Below are positions 23,284 through 28,034 of a stretch of 28,034 bases of DNA, in pieces. The notes beneath the pieces were generated by a model. That model worked only from the letters and a program-made list of their open reading frames with translations, did not search any database and had not been told where the DNA came from. The DNA is from JAAYQA01 sp964510345 (GTDB lineage Bacteria; Bacillota; Clostridia; Tissierellales; Peptoniphilaceae), in NCBI GenBank assembly GCA_964510345.1, contig CAZEBB010000026.1:1-28034 (forward strand), in the 5' to 3' direction. Position 1 is the stretch's first letter. Every line of letters starts with the position of its first letter. The position numbers and the translations under genes were made by a program.

Positions 23284-23316
23284 AAATAAAAACTCCTTTC
23301 CACCGATGGAAAGGAG
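23284..23316 (-). terminator. Terminator of the wzy-wzz-like operon
   Basis: CTCCTTTCCA (23293-23302) pairs perfectly with TGGAAAGGAG (23307-23316) around a four-base loop. On the minus strand it is followed by TTTTTATTT. On the plus strand there is no T-run, so it mainly ends transcription of the minus-strand unit. Confidence 0.85.
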
Positions 23317-23323
23317 CCTAGCA

Positions 23324-23995
23324 TTACGATTCTGATTGATGATTGTCTGTTTTCTTTTGGATCTTCTGGGAAAGGAGGTCCTTTTTTTGTGTTCGTGCTG
23401 TGGCGAGCTCTCGTTCCGCTTTGGTGGGAACAAAGCTGACGACGAGCATGGTGAGGAGCATCCCGGCCAATGCGCCGAGCACGAGCGCGTATCGGCGAGA
23501 AGGGCTGCGGAGCTCTGCGGTTTGGGCGACGTCCACTTGGGTCAAGTGGTCGATCTTCATGATCTTCGGCGCTTCTTCTAATGTGACTTCCACACTTTTA
23601 TTGACGATGGCGATGGCGGTATCCGGGTCACTGTAATCAGCCGTCGCCTGGATGACGAGTGAGTCGCTGCGTTGATAGGCGTCGTAGGCGCGGTCGATGG
23701 CCGGCTGAGCGATGCCGAGCTGTTCGGAAACCACTTTGCTGACGATATACGACTCGGATAGGTCGACATAGGTTTCGACGAGCTGACGGTTGAGAGCGGC
23801 GTCGTTTGTTGTAAAGGAACCGACTTCCGCGCTTTTTGGCGGGCCGACGACAAATGATGCTTTGGCTCGGTACGAGGGGGTGCTTCTCGCCTGCAACTGC
23901 CACGCGAGAATGGCACCGATTATGCCGACGGCTAAGATGATGAGAGCGCGTTTGAGAATACGGGTGGCAAAATCATGAATTCGTAAGGTGGACAT
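23324..23995 (-). CDS. Wzz/YveK-type polysaccharide chain-length or capsule assembly protein
   Basis: A 223-residue membrane protein with the Wzz layout: a cytoplasmic N-terminus, membrane segment 1 (about 17-34), an extracytoplasmic domain starting SYRAKASFVVGPP, a second membrane segment (about 172-192) preceded by the proline-containing SPSRRYALVLG, and a basic Gln/Lys-rich cytoplasmic tail. Such proteins regulate polymer length or, in Gram-positive bacteria, serve as the membrane activator of a tyrosine kinase; no kinase is encoded here. AAGGAG precedes ATG at 23995, and the gene overlaps the upstream polymerase gene by 23 bases. Confidence 0.82.
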   Translation of the reverse strand: MSTLRIHDFATRILKRALIILAVGIIGAILAWQLQARSTPSYRAKASFVVGPPKSAEVGSFTTNDAALNRQLVETYVDLSESYIVSKVVSEQLGIAQPAIDRAYDAYQRSDSLVIQATADYSDPDTAIAIVNKSVEVTLEEAPKIMKIDHLTQVDVAQTAELRSPSRRYALVLGALAGMLLTMLVVSFVPTKAERELATARTQKKDLLSQKIQKKTDNHQSES

Positions 23996-25286
23996 GGGGA
24001 CTCCTTTCGGGTTGTGCGTAGGTTGTATCGGTCATACATAATGGGATCGTCAAAAGCAAAAATGTAATGTAGATGCCTTCATAGCCCGGAATCAAAAAGG
24101 CGGCGTTGTCGAAAAAGGCGTAGGCATAAAAGGCGAATACGGCACATAGGTACACGCCGGCTCTTTTTTTTCCGGTCAGACTCATTTTCTCATACAGTCC
24201 CAGAAACTCTAAGAAGAGAAAGAGATGCGCCGCGCATAAGAGAAAGCCGCCGGCTACGATATTGCCGATATAGTAACTGTGGTAGTGCTGCATGCCGATC
24301 GGCGACTCCTGCAGTGCGGTCAGAGAGGTTTGCATGCCGCTTCCGATCAGCCAACCGAGTGTATCCTGCTGCTGCAGACCGAACCACCATGCCGCAGAAC
24401 GACCGGTGTCGCCGGCGGAGCCACGCAAGAGGATTTGGGAGATATAGGTATAGAGTGAGGGCTTGTACAAAAGAGCCAGTACAAATAACAGAGCGCCAAT
24501 GATCATCACGCGAAAAAAGATCGGTTTGATGCTCATGTTCATCCACGCATAGAAAAACAAAAACACGACGACACCGAGGAGCGCCGCCCGCGCGAGAGTT
24601 GCCGTCATCACGAGGAAGAGAAAACTCAGCAGGAGCACATCGCCGCCGCGTTTGTCCGGCCGGACCAAAAAGACGGCAAAAAAGCTCATCATCAACAGCT
24701 GCCCGAAGGCGTTTCGGTTGTAGAAGATCGACGTGATATTGATCGCATAGGCGGAGCGCACGCCGGCGAGGCTCAGGTAACTGCCGGTTTCCGTATAGAG
24801 GCTGTAGACAGATAAGATGACCGCAACCGCCACGAGAAAGAGCGGATACAATTTCGCCGATGCCGATGTTCGCAGTACACTCGGGATGAGCCAAAGCGAG
24901 AGACAACAAAAAAGGATGCGCCTCGTAAAGGTGAGGTCTTCTTCGCTGAATCGGCCGTAGTATTTGTGTGTGCCAAGTTGCAATAGATAAAGTAGGACGA
25001 CGCAAAACACAGCGGCTAATGCCAAGCGGGAGACCGAGCGTTCGCCTCGTGCAAACAGCAACGGGACAACCATACCGATTGTCGCCACAAGGAAGCCCCA
25101 ATCCTGTACCAGAGGGTAGTACTCGCGATACGCGTGTCCAAAGAAATGGTAGAGGACTTCAGGCGCTATCAAAAGACAAAAGGCGGCGATCGCAACGATC
25201 GCGGGAATGAACCCCGGGTCTTTTTTTTGATGATGGATGATTTCAAATGATCGTAATCGGGATTGAGCCCGAGGGCGTAAGTCCAA
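23973..25286 (-). CDS. O-antigen ligase/polymerase-like polytopic membrane protein (Wzy_C type)
   Basis: A 437-residue protein with ten to twelve membrane segments and the family pattern of a conserved NRNAFGQLLMMSFFAVF segment (about 191-207) and a large external loop before the C-terminal helices (about 270-325, including the GLQQQDTLGWLIGSG segment). Members join or polymerise lipid-linked glycans at the outer face of the membrane. The start is TTG at 25286, with the very strong AAGGAGGTGA seven bases upstream. It is followed by an overlapping Wzz-like gene, but no glycosyltransferase is adjacent. The donor glycan is unknown. Confidence 0.78.
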   Translation of the reverse strand: MDLRPRAQSRLRSFEIIHHQKKDPGFIPAIVAIAAFCLLIAPEVLYHFFGHAYREYYPLVQDWGFLVATIGMVVPLLFARGERSVSRLALAAVFCVVLLYLLQLGTHKYYGRFSEEDLTFTRRILFCCLSLWLIPSVLRTSASAKLYPLFLVAVAVILSVYSLYTETGSYLSLAGVRSAYAINITSIFYNRNAFGQLLMMSFFAVFLVRPDKRGGDVLLLSFLFLVMTATLARAALLGVVVFLFFYAWMNMSIKPIFFRVMIIGALLFVLALLYKPSLYTYISQILLRGSAGDTGRSAAWWFGLQQQDTLGWLIGSGMQTSLTALQESPIGMQHYHSYYIGNIVAGGFLLCAAHLFLFLEFLGLYEKMSLTGKKRAGVYLCAVFAFYAYAFFDNAAFLIPGYEGIYITFLLLTIPLCMTDTTYAQPERSPHVHLTNS

Positions 25287-25311
25287 ACGCTCACCTCCTT
25301 TATCTATGTCT

Positions 25312-25317
25312 ATTATA
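25312..25317 (-). promoter_or_regulatory. -10 element of the wzy-like operon
   Basis: TATAAT on the minus strand, 26 bases before the TTG start and just after the stop of the PrdX-like gene. No clear -35 was found. Confidence 0.45.
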
Positions 25318-25319
25318 CT

Positions 25320-25820
25320 CTAAAGGCAAGAGTGTATTTCGATGATGTGTACATCGTTCCCGTGCGACCGAATCATTTCGACCAAATCCTCCGCTTTCAG
25401 CCAAACGGTGGCGGTATTGTCGTTCGGGTGCACACCGACTAAGCCTTGCCCATCAAAAAACTCACGATCGATATAAAACTGTACGGTACGCTCTTCATCG
25501 TTTAAGAGCCCGAAAGGGGTAACGGCGCCGGGGATCAACTTCATAATCGCCATCAAGTCGTTTTCAGATACAAAGGATAATGCGCTCGTGTTTTGGTTCT
25601 TTCTGAACTCTTTCAAGTCCACTCTTTTGTCGCCCTTCACGGTGATTAAGTAGTAGTTCTTCTTTTTACCGTCACGCACGAAGAGGTTCTTTGCATCGGC
25701 ATCCGGATAGGGCAGTTCAACGGCGGACAATTCAACCATATTGTAAACGGCTTCGTGTTCTGTCACTTCATACCAAATCTTCTGTTGTTGTAAGAAGTTA
25801 TAGACGTCAGTTTTATTCAT
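25320..25820 (-). CDS. PrdX/ProX-like prolyl-tRNA synthetase-associated deacylase (YbaK fold)
   Basis: A 166-residue soluble protein of the YbaK/EbsC superfamily, expected to hydrolyse mischarged aminoacyl-tRNA (alanyl-tRNA-Pro in characterised ProXp-ala and PrdX relatives). Visible marks are YEVTEHEAVYNM (about 17-28), AKNLFVRDGKKKNYYLITVKGDKRVDL (ends cited; central region with the conserved Lys), PGAVTPFGLLND and the C-terminal VGVHPNDNTATVWL. ATG at 25820 is preferred over one five codons upstream because GGGAGG lies at proper distance only for it. It has its own TATAAT box at 25854-25859. Confidence 0.9.
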   Translation of the reverse strand: MNKTDVYNFLQQQKIWYEVTEHEAVYNMVELSAVELPYPDADAKNLFVRDGKKKNYYLITVKGDKRVDLKEFRKNQNTSALSFVSENDLMAIMKLIPGAVTPFGLLNDEERTVQFYIDREFFDGQGLVGVHPNDNTATVWLKAEDLVEMIRSHGNDVHIIEIHSCL

Positions 25821-25853
25821 TTTGCCTCCCGTCATCGTGTCATGGTTGAGAGC

Positions 25854-25859
25854 ATTATA
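25854..25859 (-). promoter_or_regulatory. -10 element of the PrdX-like gene
   Basis: TATAAT on the minus strand, 33 bases upstream of the chosen start; the -35 region is weak. Confidence 0.4.
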
Positions 25860-25934
25860 CTTTATATCGGCTGAGATTGATAAGTAGGGGTGAGAAAAGG
25901 GGAATCAATGAAAGAGAATCAAAAGGAGGAGAGC

Positions 25935-26207
25935 ATGAACGAGAAGAAAAACTATCAGTTCATTCATCATACGGCATGCGAGTACTTTCCTTGCCATGAC
26001 GTGGCATGGCCGGAGGATTTCAACTGCCTCTTTTGCTACTGCCCGCTGTACGCGCTGGGTGAGGAATGCGGAGGAAATCCCGTGTATTTAGAGAACGGGA
26101 TCAAAGACTGCAGCCGGTGCACGTTTCCGCACCGGCGCGAGAATTATGATGAGGTCAATCGCAGGTTGGGTGAACTCTTAGCGAGAGTCGCGAAGAAAGA
26201 CGATTGA
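25935..26207 (+). CDS. Cysteine-rich small domain protein (PF04071-like)
   Basis: A 90-residue protein with eight cysteines at 15, 20, 31, 34, 36, 45, 59 and 62, arranged as EYFPCH, FNCLFCYCPLYALGEECGG and GIKDCSRCTFPH. This is the signature of the small cysteine-rich domain that likely binds metal and is often found near cobalamin genes; its function is unknown. ATG at 25935 follows GGAGGAGAGC. An in-frame ATG at 25908 with a weaker GGGGA site would add nine residues. The gene is convergent with the DUF1801 gene and has only 14 bases between stops. Confidence 0.87.
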   Translation: MNEKKNYQFIHHTACEYFPCHDVAWPEDFNCLFCYCPLYALGEECGGNPVYLENGIKDCSRCTFPHRRENYDEVNRRLGELLARVAKKDD

Positions 26208-26221
26208 TGAGCTGTGCTCGC

Positions 26222-26593
26222 CTATTTGCGCCAAAAGGTCGTGCAGTCTTTTTTGTCCTCTACATTAAACTCGACCATGTCGAACAGAAGCGGGTAGTCG
26301 ACTTCGGCGTTCCAAGGGATGCGAAACATCTCCTGCGTTGCCTCGTAACCCGCTTCTTCGATTTCCTTCGCAAACTTTCGTAAGCCCGCTTTTTCCGGCG
26401 AAACGGCCATGTGTTTCTTGGCGAGACTGAACGCGATAATGAAAGTATCGTGATCGGTAAAGACCGGTTGGTTCCACGCGAGGCGCATGCCGAGATCAGG
26501 ATAGCGCTCGTGGATGGATTGTAGTACCTCCACGACGCGCTCTTTTTTTGCGGGATCGTCGATCTTGTCAATAAACGGTTGGAAAATTTCCAT
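26222..26593 (-). CDS. DUF1801/YdhG-type small protein (iron-chaperone-like family)
   Basis: A 123-residue single-domain protein starting FQPFIDKIDDPAKKERVVEV, with LAWNQPVFTDHDTFIIAFSLAKKHMAVSPE (ends cited) in the centre and TTFWRK at the end. This matches the DUF1801 fold related to the frataxin-like B. subtilis YdhG/Fra group, though most members have no proven function. AGGAGG precedes ATG at 26593. It is 11 bases downstream of the asparaginase gene and probably co-transcribed with it. Confidence 0.85.
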   Translation of the reverse strand: MEIFQPFIDKIDDPAKKERVVEVLQSIHERYPDLGMRLAWNQPVFTDHDTFIIAFSLAKKHMAVSPEKAGLRKFAKEIEEAGYEATQEMFRIPWNAEVDYPLLFDMVEFNVEDKKDCTTFWRK

Positions 26594-26604
26594 GAGCGTC
26601 CTCC

Positions 26605-27603
26605 TTACTGGTGAATAAAAATATCGTTCGCGACCGGTCGGTAGAAAAGCTCCCGTACTCTGTCGCTGTCATTGGTTTGCCCGAGGATCCACATGAGTTT
26701 GGCGACGACGCACTCCGTGGTCATGTCGTACGCTTCTAAGATATTGTTCTTTCCTTTCAGAGAATACCCGACGTGGTATACGCCGAGGTCCGAGCCGTCG
26801 TTGGGCACCTGCGTCGTCATGATGATGAACTTGCCCTGGTCCGCATACGCGCTGATCATCTTGCGAAAGCCGTCGCCGTGATACGAAGGCACCCCGCCCA
26901 CGCCGAAGCTTTCGATGATCACGGCGTCTTTTTTTTCGAGGACCAATTCCAGAAGCGATAAGTCGGCGATGGGAATCAGCTTCAGAAGCCCGATGCGTTC
27001 GTTGAGCGCATCATAAAAGACCGTTCGCTCGGAGACCGGAGAGGGAATGTATTGCATCATAAAGCCGTCTTGGATCGTCGCAATAAACGGATAGTTGATA
27101 CTTGAGAAAGCGCGGAAATTCTTGGAGCGCGTCTTACGGGCTCTCGTACCCAGGATGACATCGCCGTTAAAGACGATATGTACACCTCGCAGGTCATCCG
27201 ACACCGCACAGCGAAACGCATCCGTCAGGTTGATTTTGGAATCGGTATTCTCAAAGTGAATCGGCTTTTGTGCGCCGGTCAAAATGATCGGCTTATTGGC
27301 TCCTTGGATCAAATAGGAGAGGGCAGCGGCGGTATATGCCATCGTGTCCGTGCCGTGGCTGATCACAAAGCCATCGTAGTCGTCGTAATGATCGCGGATT
27401 GCACGGGTAACAGCCAGCCAGTGAAACGGCATGATATTGGTCGAGTCGATCGAAAAGAGCATCTGCGTATCCACATGGCAAAGCGTGGACACTTCGGGAA
27501 CAAAGCTCAGGATCTGCTCCGGCGTCATCTCCGGAGCGAGCCCCTCCGGCGTGATTTCCGATGCGATCGTACCGCCCATGCCGAGTAACAAGATTTTTTT
27601 CAA
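26605..27603 (-). CDS. ansA: Type I (cytoplasmic) L-asparaginase
   Basis: A 332-residue enzyme hydrolysing asparagine to aspartate and ammonia. Active-site motifs: LGMGGTIAS with Thr 12, IDSTN (about 52-56), ISHGTDTMAYTAA with Thr 85-Asp 86 (about 81-93), and TGAQKP with Lys 113. There is no signal peptide, so it is cytoplasmic. The start is TTG at 27603: this gives the family N-terminus MKKILLLGMGG, and AAAGG lies nine to ten bases upstream. The frame continues upstream through the promoter and cannot be coding there. A good promoter precedes it (27638-27666). Confidence 0.94.
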   Translation of the reverse strand: MKKILLLGMGGTIASEITPEGLAPEMTPEQILSFVPEVSTLCHVDTQMLFSIDSTNIMPFHWLAVTRAIRDHYDDYDGFVISHGTDTMAYTAAALSYLIQGANKPIILTGAQKPIHFENTDSKINLTDAFRCAVSDDLRGVHIVFNGDVILGTRARKTRSKNFRAFSSINYPFIATIQDGFMMQYIPSPVSERTVFYDALNERIGLLKLIPIADLSLLELVLEKKDAVIIESFGVGGVPSYHGDGFRKMISAYADQGKFIIMTTQVPNDGSDLGVYHVGYSLKGKNNILEAYDMTTECVVAKLMWILGQTNDSDRVRELFYRPVANDIFIHQ

Positions 27604-27637
27604 TGAAAACAGCCTTTCTTTCGGATGTGATAAACTA

Positions 27638-27666
27638 AATATACCATGGATTGAAATCGATTCCAA
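27638..27666 (-). promoter_or_regulatory. ansA promoter with overlapping near-palindrome
   Basis: On the minus strand: -35 TTGGAA (27661-27666), 17-base spacer, extended -10 TGGTATATT (hexamer 27638-27643). The sequence 27651-27666 (TTGAAATCGATTCCAA) is a palindrome with one mismatched pair and covers the -35, a possible operator shared with the divergent gene. Confidence 0.55.
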
Positions 27667-27682
27667 TTGATAAGGAGAACTC

Positions 27683-28033
27683 ATGAAAAACACAAAATTT
27701 TACGTATGCCCACAATGCAACAACGTGATCACCGCATCCAATGCGGTAGAGGTCACCTGCTGCGGAGACAAACGAGAAGAACTTGAGATGAAAAAAGCGA
27801 CAGACGACCAGAAACTGACCGTAGAGCGCGTCGAAAACGACTATTACATCACATCCTCCCACCCGATGACCAAAGAAGAGCATATTTCTTTTGTCGCACT
27901 TCTCACCGGCGACAGCTTGATCCTTCGACGACAATACCCCGAATGGGATCTGCAGGTGCGGATACCGGTAATTGGGCATGGGAAACTTGTGTGGCATAGC
28001 ACGAGGGATGGGTTGTGTTATCAGTTGGTGTAG
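27683..28033 (+). CDS. Desulfoferrodoxin-like protein with altered superoxide-reductase site
   Basis: A 116-residue protein. Cys 9, 12, 26 and 27 (YVCPQC and TCCGD) reproduce the CxxC plus CC rubredoxin-like iron centre of desulfoferrodoxin. Residues about 46-116 resemble the superoxide-reductase domain (HPMTKEEHISFVALLT at 60-75), but the iron ligands are changed: the second His is shifted by one residue (His 67), the early EKH histidine is missing, and the C-terminal C-N-x-H-G-L motif reads H-S-T-R-D-G-L (105-111). It may therefore be an electron carrier or sensor rather than an active reductase. AAGGAG precedes ATG at 27683. Complete; it ends one base before the window does. Confidence 0.78.
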   Translation: MKNTKFYVCPQCNNVITASNAVEVTCCGDKREELEMKKATDDQKLTVERVENDYYITSSHPMTKEEHISFVALLTGDSLILRRQYPEWDLQVRIPVIGHGKLVWHSTRDGLCYQLV

Positions 28034-28034
28034 G

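Noticed and set aside
24190..25101. About 300-codon frame on the same strand as the Wzy-like gene
   Set aside because: It lies wholly inside that gene in another frame and is Arg/Leu/Cys-rich, typical of frame-shadow translation.

Overview
The window looks like chromosomal DNA from a Gram-positive, probably anaerobic Bacillota (clostridial/Peptoniphilaceae-like) bacterium. The basis is strong AGGAGG-type ribosome binding sites on nearly every gene, frequent TTG starts, lipoprotein signal peptides, a PrdX-type deacylase, a C_GCAxxG_C_C protein, a desulfoferrodoxin-like protein and the gene content in general. G+C is around one half by eye. The genus assignment is only a guess. Thirty protein genes are supported. 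No rRNA, tRNA, CRISPR array, insertion sequence or phage gene was seen, and no intergenic gap exceeds about 210 bases.

Left part (1-12030, all genes on the minus strand). A C_GCAxxG_C_C redox-type protein lies downstream of a five-gene operon: an APH-fold kinase-like protein, a YnjB-type substrate-binding lipoprotein, two permeases and an ATPase. Upstream of these are an XRE/helical-repeat regulator, an AGCS amino acid:cation symporter translationally coupled to an orphan membrane protein, and a Gtr-type operon (GtrB-like polyprenyl glycosyltransferase, GtrA-like flippase, DUF6056/GT-C-like membrane protein) that probably decorates a cell-surface polymer.

Middle part (12100-20490, plus strand). 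A cupin-XRE regulator followed by potABCD forms a tightly overlapping polyamine-uptake operon ending in a clear terminator. It is followed by a beta-CASP metallo-beta-lactamase RNase-like protein, a CPA1 K+/H+ antiporter with two RCK_C-like lobes, and a HAD phosphatase, closed by a bidirectional terminator.

Right part (20490-28034). A lipoprotein and MTA/SAH nucleosidase pair (minus) diverges from methylthioribose kinase (plus), giving two consecutive steps of methylthioadenosine salvage. Then come a Wzy/WaaL-like polymerase or ligase with a Wzz-like chain-length protein, a PrdX-like deacylase, a cysteine-rich small protein, a DUF1801 protein with type I asparaginase, and a divergent desulfoferrodoxin-like protein.

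The most unusual non-coding signal is a structured element at 20501-20588 (nested stems around a predicted three-way junction). Its core is repeated at the left edge of the window (27-58, opposite strand, 30 of 32 bases identical by eye). It is not explained by any coding gene and may be an undescribed structured RNA or a small dispersed repeat.
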